From: Paraburkholderia kirstenboschensis
Lineage (GTDB): Bacteria; Pseudomonadota; Gammaproteobacteria; Burkholderiales; Burkholderiaceae
Assembly (NCBI RefSeq): GCF_904848585.1
Contig: NZ_CAJHCR010000011.1
Coordinates: 1-64,000, forward strand
Length of the DNA stretch: 64,000 bases
Direction: 5' to 3'
Shown here: positions 53,059 to 61,854 of the stretch, piece by piece
Layout of the letters: each line of letters begins with the position of its first letter
Numbering within the stretch: position 1 is the first letter of the stretch
Notes under the pieces: model-generated
Told to the model about the DNA's origin: nothing
The model's database searches: none
Seen by the model: the letters and a program-made list of their open reading frames with translations, nothing else
Program-made: the position numbers and the translations under genes

Positions 53059-53817
53059 ATGGGACAGATTCTTTCGCGCCGCGACGACGCCGTGCTCACG
53101 CTGGAGCTCAGTAATCCAGGCAAGGCCAACGCGCTCGACTTCGCGATGCTGGCCGCGCTCGACGAGTACATCGCGCAAATCGATCACGACGACACCCTCC
53201 GCGCGGTCGTGCTGCGCGGCACCGCGGGCGGCGTCTTCTCTTCCGGCGCCGATATCCGCGAATGGTCGGCGCTGGACCCGAAAGCATTCGCGACCGAATG
53301 GATCGGCGAAGGCAACGCGGTGTTCCGGCGCTTCGAGCGGCTGCGCTGCCCGACCGTGGCCGTCATCGAAGGACTGTGCTTCGGCGGCGGCCTGGAGCTC
53401 GCGCTGTGCTGCGATCTGCGGCTGGCGGGTACCGGCGCGCGGTTGCGTTTTCCGGAAGTCGCCATCGGCGCGATTCCCGGCTGGGAGGGCGGCGACCGCT
53501 TGCAGCGCATCGCGGGCCGCGGGCGCGCGCTCGAAGCGGTGCTGCTCTCCCGCGAAATAGACCCGTCGACGGCGTTGCAGTGGGGCATCGTCAATGCCGT
53601 GTGCGCGCCGCAGGACATCGAAGCGCAATTGCAGGAATGGACCGCGCGCCTGTGCGCAATATCGCCGCGCGCCGCTGCGCTCGCCAAATCCCTGATCGTC
53701 GATGAGAACAAGGATCCGCACGCCGCCTATCCCGCGGCCGCGCTCGCGGTCCGCACCAGTCCCGACGCGGAGCTCGGCATCCGCGCCTTTTTCGCGAAGA
53801 CGGCCGCCGACTTCTGA
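53059..53817 (+). CDS. Enoyl-CoA hydratase/isomerase (crotonase) family
   Basis: The 252-residue crotonase has GGVFSSGADIREWS, IEGLCFGGGLELALCCDLRLAG and RLRFPEVAIGAIPGWEGGDRL, the usual oxyanion and active-site loops. A GGAG site selects ATG 53059. It follows DUF993 by 10 bases. Product specificity (hydratase, lyase or ring-opening hydrolase) cannot be told from sequence. Confidence 0.9.
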   Translation: MGQILSRRDDAVLTLELSNPGKANALDFAMLAALDEYIAQIDHDDTLRAVVLRGTAGGVFSSGADIREWSALDPKAFATEWIGEGNAVFRRFERLRCPTVAVIEGLCFGGGLELALCCDLRLAGTGARLRFPEVAIGAIPGWEGGDRLQRIAGRGRALEAVLLSREIDPSTALQWGIVNAVCAPQDIEAQLQEWTARLCAISPRAAALAKSLIVDENKDPHAAYPAAALAVRTSPDAELGIRAFFAKTAADF

Positions 53818-53829
53818 CTCCACAACGCC

Positions 53830-54648
53830 ATGAACATACTTTTCCAACGCACCCATCAACGCGCTTTCGGCACCTGGCCGCTGAACGGCCAGCAACTGAA
53901 GGACGCGCTGCGCGACGCGGTCGAGACCGGCTATCGCGCGATCGACACCGCGCAGCTCTACGACAACGAAATCGGCGTCGGCTCCGCGCTGCGCGCGATC
54001 GGCATTCCGCGCGACGAGTTGTGCATCATCACCAAGATCGCGCCCGCCAACGATTCCGCCGAACGTTTCATGCCGTCGCTGCGCGAAAGCCTCGACAAGC
54101 TGAAGATCGATCAGGTCGACGTGCTGCTGCTGCACTGGCCGCCCGCGCACGGCGATGTCGCGCCTTCGGTGCGCCGCCTCGAAGAAGCGGCGCGCGCGGG
54201 CCTGACGCGCCATATCGGCATCAGCAACTTCAACGCCGCGATGATGCGCGCCGCGAAAGCCGCGACGGCGCTGCCGCTCGTCACCAATCAGGTCGAGTTT
54301 CATCCGCTCCTGAACCAGCGCGTGCTGCTGGAGACCGCCATCGAAACGGGCATTCCGCTTTCGTCCTACTGCTCGGTCGCGCGCGGCGAGATCTTCAAAT
54401 ATCCGCTCTTCGACGAGATCGGCGCGCGCTACGGCAAGTCGGCCGCGCAGGTGGCGCTGCGCTGGATCGTCCAGAAAGGCGTCACGATCAACACCATGTC
54501 GACGCAGCGCCGGAACATCGAGGCCAACTTCGACGTGATGGACTTCACGCTGTCCAGCATCGACATGCATCGCATCGACGCGCTGAACGCAACGGATTAC
54601 CGCATCGTCAATCGCGAACGGGTTCCGCACGCGCCCGCGTTCGACTGA
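53830..54648 (+). CDS. Aldo/keto reductase
   Basis: The 272-residue AKR has the tetrad pieces AIDTAQLYDNE (Asp, Tyr), IITKI (Lys) and LLLHWPP (His), as in 2,5-diketo-gluconate reductase-type enzymes. The family normally uses NADPH to reduce carbonyls. It is 12 bases after the crotonase, within one operon. It is probably used to interconvert a keto and hydroxy intermediate. Confidence 0.9.
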   Translation: MNILFQRTHQRAFGTWPLNGQQLKDALRDAVETGYRAIDTAQLYDNEIGVGSALRAIGIPRDELCIITKIAPANDSAERFMPSLRESLDKLKIDQVDVLLLHWPPAHGDVAPSVRRLEEAARAGLTRHIGISNFNAAMMRAAKAATALPLVTNQVEFHPLLNQRVLLETAIETGIPLSSYCSVARGEIFKYPLFDEIGARYGKSAAQVALRWIVQKGVTINTMSTQRRNIEANFDVMDFTLSSIDMHRIDALNATDYRIVNRERVPHAPAFD

Positions 54649-54661
54649 TAAGGACAAGCTC

Positions 54662-55126
54662 ATGAGCCATCCCCTGCTCTTCGACCAGATCGAACCCGGC
54701 CTCGCCTTCACGACGTCGGGCATCGTCGTCACCGAGAGCCACGTCGTGCAGTTCGCCGGCATCTCAGGCGACTTCTTCGATGTCCACATGGACGACGAAT
54801 TCGCGCGCGGCGTCGGCTTTCCCGGCCGCGTCGCGCATGGTCTCTTGTGCCTCGCGATGGTCGACGGCCTCAAGAACCGCGCAACGATGCTCTTCGCCGC
54901 GATCGCGACGCTGGAGTGGACGTATCGCTTTCACAAGCCGGTGCTGATCGGCGACAGGATACAGGGCCGCATCCGCGTGCTGGACAAGCGCGCCACGCGC
55001 CGCTCCGATCGCGGCATCGTGCGTTTGCAGGTCGAAGTGCACAACCAGGACGGCGTGCTGATCCAGGACGGCATCAACGTGCTGATGGTCCGCGCGGGTG
55101 CACGCACGGGCAACGAGGAAAAATGA
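54662..55126 (+). CDS. MaoC-like (R)-specific enoyl-CoA hydratase
   Basis: The 154-residue hot-dog protein has FAGISGDFFDVHMDDEFARGVGFPGRVAHGLLCLAM, with the hydratase Asp/His. It is closely similar to the MaoC protein at 39224. It ends 1 base before the CoA-transferase start. Having both MaoC and crotonase hydratases suggests steps of different stereochemistry. Confidence 0.9.
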   Translation: MSHPLLFDQIEPGLAFTTSGIVVTESHVVQFAGISGDFFDVHMDDEFARGVGFPGRVAHGLLCLAMVDGLKNRATMLFAAIATLEWTYRFHKPVLIGDRIQGRIRVLDKRATRRSDRGIVRLQVEVHNQDGVLIQDGINVLMVRAGARTGNEEK

Positions 55127-55127
55127 G

Positions 55128-56651
55128 ATGAAGTGTGCAAACCTGACTGATGCGGACTTCATGGCGGCGGCGATCTTCGATGGCGCGACCGTCGTGCTGA
55201 GCGGCTCGGGTGGCGGACTGGTCGAAGCCGATCACATCACCGAGGCCATCGAGCGGCGCTTTCTGGCGACGGGTCATCCGCGCGATCTCACGCTGATCCA
55301 CGCGCTCGGGATCGGCGACGGCGTGAAGAGCGGCATCAGCCGTTTCGCGCACGAAGGCATGGTAAAGCGCGTCATCGGCGGTCACTGGACCTGGTCCAAG
55401 CCGATGCAGAAGCTCGCGCGCGAGGAACGCATCGAGGCTTACACCCTCCCCGCCGGCGTGATCCAGACGCTGATCCGCGAAGCCGGCGCGGGCCGTCACG
55501 GTCTCGTCACGCACATCGGCCTCGATACCTTCGCCGATCCGCGCCACGGCGGCGGCCGCGTCAACGCCCGTGCGCGAGAGGATCTCGTCGAAGTCGTCAC
55601 GCTGGGCGGCAAGGAACTGCTCTGGTACAAGCCCTTCGCGATCGACTTCGCGATCGTGCGCGGCACCACGGCGGATATGCAGGGCAACCTGACATCGCGT
55701 GAAGAACCCGCAGATATCGACGCGTTCGCCGCCGCGCTCGCCGCGCACAACAGCGGCGGCCGCGTGTTCGCGCAGGTGCGCGACGTCTCAGCCACGCCGA
55801 TCACGCCGGCGCGCGCGGTCACCGTGCCGGGCGTGCTCGTCGACGATATCTGCGTGTACGCCGATCAGAAGCAGACCACTGCCGCGGGCTACGACCCGAC
55901 CATCAGCGGCGAGCTGCCCGCACCCGAGACGCGCACGCAGCCGCCGCTGCCCACGGGCATCCGCTACATCATCGCGAAGCGCGCCGCGCAGGAGCTGGAG
56001 CCCGGCGCGTGCGTCAACTTCGGCTATGGCGTGCCCGACGGCATTCCGGCCGTCGCGCACGAAGAAGGGGTGGACATTAGCTGGACCGTGATCGAACAGG
56101 GATCGCACAACGGCGAACTGCTAGGCGGCGACCTGTTCGGCGCCACGCGCCACGCGAGCGCGATCCTCAAATCCAACGACCAGTTCGATTTATTCAGCGG
56201 CGGCGGCATCGATATCGCCTTTCTTGGCATGGGCGAGCTGGACGCGCAAGGCAACGTCAACGTCTCGTGGCTCGGCGAGAACATCGTCGGCCCCGGCGGT
56301 TTCGTCGATATCACGCAGCGCACGCGCAAGGTCGTCTTCTGCGGCACCTTCGAGGCGAAAGGGCTGGAAGTCGAGCTGGAAGACGGCGAAGTGCGCATCC
56401 GGCGTTACGGCGCGGTGCCGAAGCTGGTTAAGCAAGTGCGCCATATCACGTTCAGCGGCAAGCGCGCCCGCGCGGACGGCCAGCACGTGATCTATGTGAC
56501 CGAACGCGCCGTCTTCGAACTGACGGCCGACGGCTTGCAACTGATCGAGTTGGCGCCGGGCGTGGATCTCGTGCGCGACGTGCTCGAACGCATGCCCTTC
56601 GAAGTCGCGCTGCATCCGTCGCTGCGTGTCGCTGCGACCAGCGCCGGCTAA
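55128..56651 (+). CDS. CoA-transferase, family I (fused alpha/beta)
   Basis: The 507-residue protein has GSGGGLVEADHITEAIERRF near the N-terminus, catalytic Glu323 in WTVIEQGSHNGE, and GGGIDIAFLGMGELDAQGNVNVS. It is homologous to the 40209 and 57846 proteins, and length and halves are complete. It starts at ATG 55128; the frame is open 10 codons earlier. It probably activates the acid substrate or recycles CoA from an end product. Confidence 0.9.
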   Translation: MKCANLTDADFMAAAIFDGATVVLSGSGGGLVEADHITEAIERRFLATGHPRDLTLIHALGIGDGVKSGISRFAHEGMVKRVIGGHWTWSKPMQKLAREERIEAYTLPAGVIQTLIREAGAGRHGLVTHIGLDTFADPRHGGGRVNARAREDLVEVVTLGGKELLWYKPFAIDFAIVRGTTADMQGNLTSREEPADIDAFAAALAAHNSGGRVFAQVRDVSATPITPARAVTVPGVLVDDICVYADQKQTTAAGYDPTISGELPAPETRTQPPLPTGIRYIIAKRAAQELEPGACVNFGYGVPDGIPAVAHEEGVDISWTVIEQGSHNGELLGGDLFGATRHASAILKSNDQFDLFSGGGIDIAFLGMGELDAQGNVNVSWLGENIVGPGGFVDITQRTRKVVFCGTFEAKGLEVELEDGEVRIRRYGAVPKLVKQVRHITFSGKRARADGQHVIYVTERAVFELTADGLQLIELAPGVDLVRDVLERMPFEVALHPSLRVAATSAG

Positions 56652-56670
56652 ACGCAAATCGGAGAGATCG

Positions 56671-57831
56671 ATGGACTTCACGCTCAGCGACACGCAGAAG
56701 ATGATGATCGAGACGGCGCGCCGCTTCGTGCGCACCGAGTTGCAGCCGCTCGAACAACAAGTGGAAGACGAAGGCGCCCTCGCGCCCGAGATCGCGCGCG
56801 GCTTGCAGATGCGCGCCCGGGCGCTGGGCCTGTATGCGGTGAACATGCCCGCCGAACTCGGCGGCGGCGGATTGAGCACGGTCGACTCGATGTTGTGCGA
56901 GGAGCAGTTCGGCCACAGCTCCGACATTCTGGTGCGGCGCGCCTTCGGCAACGTCTACGACGCGCTCCTGGCGTGCGAGGGCGAGCAGATCGAACGCTGG
57001 CTCAAACCCGCGATTGCCGGCGAGCGTACCTGCGGCCTTGCGATCACCGAAACCGGCGCGGGCTCGGACGCTCAGGGCATCAAGACTACGGCGCGCAAAA
57101 CCGGGCGTGGCTGGATGCTGAACGGCAGCAAGCACTTCATCAGCGATGCGCAATGGAGCGACTTCTTCCTGGTCTCGGCCCGCACCGGCGAGAAAGAAAT
57201 CTCGCTGTTCGCGGTCGACAAGAACCTGCCCGGCTTCGAGCTCGGCCGCGACCAGCAGATGATGGGCCTGCGCGGCACGCCCCACCACGAGCTCTTTTTC
57301 TACGACGTTCCGCTGGACCCGATGACCCTGATCGGGCGCCAGGGCGAAGGATTCAAACTGGCGATGAACATGCTGGGCCGCGTGCGCCTCGCGCTGATCG
57401 GCGCGCGCGGCATCGGCAAGGCTGCGCATGTGCTCGAAATGATGATCGGGTACGCGGGCGAGCGGCGCCAGTTCGGCACGCGCATCGGCGATTTCCAGAT
57501 GATCCAGCAGGTCATCGCGGACAGCGTGATGGAGATCAACGCGGCGCGGCTGATGCTGCTCAACGCCGCCAGCATGATGGACGCCGGACAGGACGCGCGC
57601 GACTGGATTTCGATGGTCAAGGTGCAGGCCTCCGAGACGCTCGGCCGCGTGGTCGACCGCGCGGTCCAGGTCTTCGGCGGCATGGGCTTCTGCAAGGAAC
57701 TGGCCATCGAACGCTATTACCGCGATGCCCGCGTCTATCGCATCTTCGACGGCACGTCCGAGATCCATCGCGGCATCATCGCGCGCAATGCGATGAAACG
57801 CGGCGCGGCGCTGTTCGACCTTCATCGCTAA
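56671..57831 (+). CDS. Acyl-CoA dehydrogenase with Asp at the catalytic-base position
   Basis: The 386-residue flavoprotein has the family blocks GLAITETGAGSDAQGI, NGSKHFISDAQWSDFFLV, GRVRLALIGARGIGKA and QVFGGMGFCKELAIERYYRDARVYRIFDGTSEIHRGIIAR. In medium-chain-type enzymes the YEGT glutamate is the base that removes the alpha proton; here the sequence is FDGT. Some related enzymes reduce or act on unusual substrates. GGAG selects ATG 56671. Operon position follows a CoA-transferase. Confidence 0.9.
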   Translation: MDFTLSDTQKMMIETARRFVRTELQPLEQQVEDEGALAPEIARGLQMRARALGLYAVNMPAELGGGGLSTVDSMLCEEQFGHSSDILVRRAFGNVYDALLACEGEQIERWLKPAIAGERTCGLAITETGAGSDAQGIKTTARKTGRGWMLNGSKHFISDAQWSDFFLVSARTGEKEISLFAVDKNLPGFELGRDQQMMGLRGTPHHELFFYDVPLDPMTLIGRQGEGFKLAMNMLGRVRLALIGARGIGKAAHVLEMMIGYAGERRQFGTRIGDFQMIQQVIADSVMEINAARLMLLNAASMMDAGQDARDWISMVKVQASETLGRVVDRAVQVFGGMGFCKELAIERYYRDARVYRIFDGTSEIHRGIIARNAMKRGAALFDLHR

Positions 57832-57845
57832 AACGGGAATCCTTC

Positions 57846-59441
57846 ATGAGCAAAGTCATCACGGCGGACGCGGCGGCGCGACTGGTGCGTAGCGGCGATG
57901 TCGTCAGCATCAGTTCCTCAAGCGCGCTCGGCTGCCCCGACAAGATTCTCGCGGCCATCGGCGAGCGCTTCGAGCGCGAGGGACAGCCGCGCGATCTCAC
58001 CACGCTGAACCCGATCGCCGCCGGCGACATGTACGGCGTCAAGGGCATCGACCATCTCGCCCGGCCGGGCCTGCTCGCGCGCACGCTGGCGGGCTCGTAT
58101 CCGAGCGGCCCGTCGTCGCTGCCGATGCCCAACGTCTGGCGCATGATCGTCGATAACGAAATCGAGGCCTACAACATTCCGAGCGGCATCCTGTTCGACA
58201 TGCACCGCGACGCCGCCGCGAAGCGTCCCGGCGTGCTGACCAAGGTCGGCATGGGCACGTTCGTCGATCCCGACTTCCAGGGTTGCGCGATGAACGCCGC
58301 CGCCGCCGCGCGGCCGGTCGTGCGCAAGGTGTCCTTCGACGGCGATCACTGGCTCTACTTCCCTGCGATCGCGCCACGCGTGGCAATCATCCGCGCGACC
58401 ACCGCGGACGAAGCGGGCAACCTCGCCTACGAACACGAAGGCGCGCTGCTGGGCGGCATCGATCAGGCACTGGCCGCGCGCAACAACGGCGGCATCGTGA
58501 TCGCGCAGGTCAAGCGCGTGGTAAAAGCCGGCACGCTGCGGCCGCACGACGTGCGCGTGCCGTGCAATCTGGTCGATTACGTCGTCGTCGATCCGGACCA
58601 GTGGCAGACCACGCAGACGCCTTACGATCCGTCTATCAGCGGCGAAATCACGCTGCCGATGGATGCGTTCGCGCCGACGGCTTGGGGACCGGAGAAGGTC
58701 ATCGCCCGACGCGCCGCGATGGAACTCGCGCATGGCTGCGCGGCCAATCTGGGCTTCGGCATTTCCGCCAACGTGCCGCGCATCCTGCTGGAGGAAGGCC
58801 TGCACGGCGAAGTGACGTGGGCCATCGAACAGGGCGCGGTCGGCGGCATGCCGCTGCTCGGCTTCGCGTTCGGCTGCGCATCGAACGCGGATGCGATAGT
58901 CGCGTCGCCGAATCAGTTCACCTATTTTCAGGGCGGCGGCTTCGACGTCGCGCTGCTGTCCTTCCTGCAAGTCGATGCCGACGGCAGCGTGAACGTCTCG
59001 CGGCTCGCATCGAAACCGTATCTGACAGCGGGCTGCGGCGGTTTCGTCGATATCACCGCGCACGCGCGCCGAATCGTGTTCTCGGGCTTTTTCACCGCCG
59101 GCGCGCAGCTGGAAGTCGGCGGCGGCAGGCTCCGCATCGTGAAGGAAGGCCGCACGCGCAAGTTCGTCCGGACGGCCGAACAGATCACGTTCAGCGGGCG
59201 CGTGGGGCGCGAGCGCGGCCAGCGCGTGACGTATGTCACCGAGCGCTGCGTCGTCGATCTGCTCGACGACGGCCTGACGGTGCGCGAGATCGCGCCCGGC
59301 GTCGATTTGCAGCGCGACATTCTCGATCAGGCAGAGGTCGCGCTGAAGGTCGCACCGGATCTGCGTCAGATGGATGCGGCGCTTTTCATCGACGCGCCCT
59401 TCGGACTCCGCCTCAAACCCCGCGAAAATCGCCATGACTGA
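57846..59441 (+). CDS. CoA-transferase, family I (fused alpha/beta)
   Basis: The 531-residue protein has SSSALGCPDKILAAIGERFE, catalytic Glu328 in VTWAIEQGAVGG, and GGGFDVALLSFLQVDADGSVNVSRL. It is the second CoA-transferase of this operon and the third in the window. Different N-terminal sequences suggest different donor or acceptor acids. Its end overlaps the next crotonase by 8 bases. Confidence 0.9.
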   Translation: MSKVITADAAARLVRSGDVVSISSSSALGCPDKILAAIGERFEREGQPRDLTTLNPIAAGDMYGVKGIDHLARPGLLARTLAGSYPSGPSSLPMPNVWRMIVDNEIEAYNIPSGILFDMHRDAAAKRPGVLTKVGMGTFVDPDFQGCAMNAAAAARPVVRKVSFDGDHWLYFPAIAPRVAIIRATTADEAGNLAYEHEGALLGGIDQALAARNNGGIVIAQVKRVVKAGTLRPHDVRVPCNLVDYVVVDPDQWQTTQTPYDPSISGEITLPMDAFAPTAWGPEKVIARRAAMELAHGCAANLGFGISANVPRILLEEGLHGEVTWAIEQGAVGGMPLLGFAFGCASNADAIVASPNQFTYFQGGGFDVALLSFLQVDADGSVNVSRLASKPYLTAGCGGFVDITAHARRIVFSGFFTAGAQLEVGGGRLRIVKEGRTRKFVRTAEQITFSGRVGRERGQRVTYVTERCVVDLLDDGLTVREIAPGVDLQRDILDQAEVALKVAPDLRQMDAALFIDAPFGLRLKPRENRHD

Positions 59442-60213
59442 TCGCTTCGTGTCCATCGTCCGCGATGCAGCCGTCGCCACCGTCACGGTGGACCGGCCAT
59501 CCAAACTCAACGCGCTGACGCCCTGCATGCTGGACCAACTCGAAGACGCAGCCCGCGAACTCGAGGCCGACAATGAAACGCGCGTCGTCATCCTGACGGG
59601 CGGCGGCACGAAGGCATTCTGCGTCGGCGCCGACATCAACGAATGGGCCGCGCTCAAGCCGCTCGACATGTGGCGCCATTGGGTGCGCCGGGGCCATCAG
59701 GTCTTCGACCAGTGGGCGCGGCTGCGCCAGCCTGTGATCGCGGCGATCAACGGTCATGCCTTCGGAGGCGGGCTGGAACTGGCGATCACCGCCGACGTAC
59801 GCATTGCGTCCGAAGCGGCCGCTTTCGCGTTGCCGGAAGCGTCGATCGGGACCTGTCCCGGCTGGTCCGGCACGCAGCGGCTCGTGCGGATGATCGGCGC
59901 GAGCCAGGCGAAATATCTGGCCCTGAGCGGCGAGCGCGTGACGGCCGCCGATGCACAGGCGTGCGGCCTCGTGCATGAAGTCGTGCCGCACGCGAGCGTG
60001 CTGGAACGCGCGCATCGGCTGGCGCTGGCGATGGCGTCGCGCGCGCCGATATCGCTGCAACTGACCAAGCAGCTGATCAACGCGGCGAGCGGCGAGGAAA
60101 CCGGCTCGACACTGGAAGCGATGGCGGGCGCGCTCGCGGCCAGCACCGAGGACGCGGCCGAAGGCATCCGCAGCTTTCAGGACAAGCGAGCGCCGATCTA
60201 CGTTGGACGTTGA
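59434..60213 (+). CDS. Enoyl-CoA hydratase/isomerase (crotonase) family
   Basis: The 259-residue crotonase has TKAFCVGADINEWA, INGHAFGGGLELAITADVRIAS and FALPEASIGTCPGWSGTQRL. It is similar to the 53059 product (GWEGGDRL / GWSGTQRL). The last rightward gene of the operon, it ends 13 bases from a convergent operon, with no terminator visible between. Confidence 0.9.
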   Translation: MTDRFVSIVRDAAVATVTVDRPSKLNALTPCMLDQLEDAARELEADNETRVVILTGGGTKAFCVGADINEWAALKPLDMWRHWVRRGHQVFDQWARLRQPVIAAINGHAFGGGLELAITADVRIASEAAAFALPEASIGTCPGWSGTQRLVRMIGASQAKYLALSGERVTAADAQACGLVHEVVPHASVLERAHRLALAMASRAPISLQLTKQLINAASGEETGSTLEAMAGALAASTEDAAEGIRSFQDKRAPIYVGR

Positions 60214-60226
60214 GAGGTAGCGTAAA

Positions 60227-61084
60227 TCAGCAGCACTCGAACAGGCGCTCGCGGCAGATGCGCAAGGTTTCATCGGCGGGGCGCGCCCACCAGTCGAGCT
60301 TCGAGAAAATCTCCACTTCGACGGGGCCGTCATAGCCGGTGGCTTCTACCGCCGTGCGCAGTCGCTTGAGATCGATGACGCCATCGCCCATCATCCCGCG
60401 ATCCTGCAACGGGTCGCGGGTTTCGACGAGCCAGTCGCACACGTGCAGCGCGAGGATGCGTTCGGCCGCGCGGGTGATGGCCGGCATCAGCGCCGGATCC
60501 CACCAGACGTGGTAAGCATCGATGGCCACGCCGAAATGCCCCTCGCGCGACGGGTCGAGCCGGTCGCACCAGTCCAGCGCCTGATCGAGCGTGTTGAGCA
60601 AGCTGCGATCGGCGGCGTAGACCGGATGCAGCGGTTCGAGCGCGATGCGCACGCCGGTCTCTTTCATCGTCGGTCGTAAGGCGGCGAGGCCATCGAGAAT
60701 CTGCTCGCGCGCATCGTCGATGTCGCGCGAACCGGGCGGCAATCCGCCGACGACCGCGACCAGCACCGGCGCACCAAGCACGGCGGCGGTCTCCAGCGCT
60801 CGACGGTTGGAATCGATCGCGGCGCGGCGGCCGGCGGCGTCGTTCGCCGCGAAATAGGCCGTGCGGCAATACGCATTGACCTTCAGGCCCGCCGCGCGGA
60901 TCGCGCTGGCGGCGGCCTGCGGCCTGTTCTCGTCGATTTCCTGACGCCACGGCGTGATCCAGCCGAAACCCTGGTCGGCGATGCGGCCGGCCGTCACCTC
61001 AATCGGCTCGCGATAGCCGAGCGTGCCCGTGTTGATGCAGCAGAGATCGCCGCGTCCGTTCAAGTCGCGCATGGTGTTCCTCAA
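60227..61084 (-). CDS. TIM-barrel sugar-phosphate isomerase/epimerase-like protein
   Basis: The 285-residue protein fits the xylose-isomerase-like AP-endonuclease-2 fold. Metal-ligand candidates are the Glu in IALEPLHPVYAADRS, Asp/His in VAIDAYHVWWDP, His in ALHVCDWLVETRD, and Glu in VEVEIFSKLDWW. The family includes IolE/IolI-type inosose enzymes and 3-dehydroshikimate dehydratases, so it could be a dehydratase or isomerase here. It overlaps the SDR gene by 4 bases and belongs to the operon behind the third LacI-type operator. Confidence 0.85.
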   Translation of the reverse strand: MRNTMRDLNGRGDLCCINTGTLGYREPIEVTAGRIADQGFGWITPWRQEIDENRPQAAASAIRAAGLKVNAYCRTAYFAANDAAGRRAAIDSNRRALETAAVLGAPVLVAVVGGLPPGSRDIDDAREQILDGLAALRPTMKETGVRIALEPLHPVYAADRSLLNTLDQALDWCDRLDPSREGHFGVAIDAYHVWWDPALMPAITRAAERILALHVCDWLVETRDPLQDRGMMGDGVIDLKRLRTAVEATGYDGPVEVEIFSKLDWWARPADETLRICRERLFECC

Positions 61085-61854
61085 AAGCGTTGGATCATCA
61101 GGCCGCCGTCGACGCGCACTTCCTGCGCCACGGTATAGGGCAAGAGGCCCGCCGCCATCGTGCGGATCACGCGCGCCACGTCTTCCGGCTGGCCCCAGCG
61201 CGGCGTCGCTGTCATGCCTTCGCCGATGAGCTTGTCGTACTTGGCCTTCGACGGCGCCGTCATCTCGGTCAGGATTAGCCCCGGCTGCACCTCGAATACG
61301 CCGATATCGTGAGGAGCGAGGCGCAGCGCGAACAGGCGCGCCGCCATCGACAGTGCGCTCTTCGACATGCAGTATTCGCCGCGCTCGATGGTGGCGACCA
61401 CCGCGTTCGACGACGTCACGAAAATGATGCTGCGCGCACCCTCGCCCGCCGGCTTCTGCGCCACCATCCGCCGGGCCACGGCCTGCGTCAGAAAGAAGGT
61501 GCCGCGCGTGTTGATGTCGAGGCAGCGGTCGTAGCTTTGCGCGCTCACGTCGAGCAGATCGCCGCGGCTGAGCACCGAAACGCCGGCATTGTTGACGAGA
61601 CAGTCGACGCCGCCGAAGCGTTCGACGATCGCGTTCAGGACGCTCGCGTGTTGATCGATATCGCCGATATCGAGATCGAAGCTGACGCAGACGCGGCCCA
61701 GCGCCTCGACTTCGGCTGTGAGCGTATCAAGCCGCTCTTCATCGTCGAGCGCGATGGCGGCGATGTCGAAGCCTTCGGCGGCAAGCGCCAGCGCGGCGGA
61801 ACGCCCGATCCCGCGCGACGCGCCCGTTACCACGGCAGTTCTTGTCATGTTCAT
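61081..61854 (-). CDS. Short-chain dehydrogenase/reductase
   Basis: The 257-residue SDR has TGASRGIG, NNAGV and the catalytic YCMSK. It is a close paralogue of the SDR at 51043-51837. Overlaps of 4 bases with both neighbours show a tight operon. It may act on the other of two hydroxyls, or in the reverse direction. Confidence 0.92.
   Translation of the reverse strand: MNMTRTAVVTGASRGIGRSAALALAAEGFDIAAIALDDEERLDTLTAEVEALGRVCVSFDLDIGDIDQHASVLNAIVERFGGVDCLVNNAGVSVLSRGDLLDVSAQSYDRCLDINTRGTFFLTQAVARRMVAQKPAGEGARSIIFVTSSNAVVATIERGEYCMSKSALSMAARLFALRLAPHDIGVFEVQPGLILTEMTAPSKAKYDKLIGEGMTATPRWGQPEDVARVIRTMAAGLLPYTVAQEVRVDGGLMIQRF

Noticed and set aside
52951..54873. 640-codon antisense frame under crotonase, AKR and MaoC genes
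   Set aside because: Shadow of well-supported plus-strand genes, with no recognisable domain.
57918..59669. 583-codon minus-strand frame under the CoA-transferase
   Set aside because: Shadow frame; the CoA-transferase is unambiguous.
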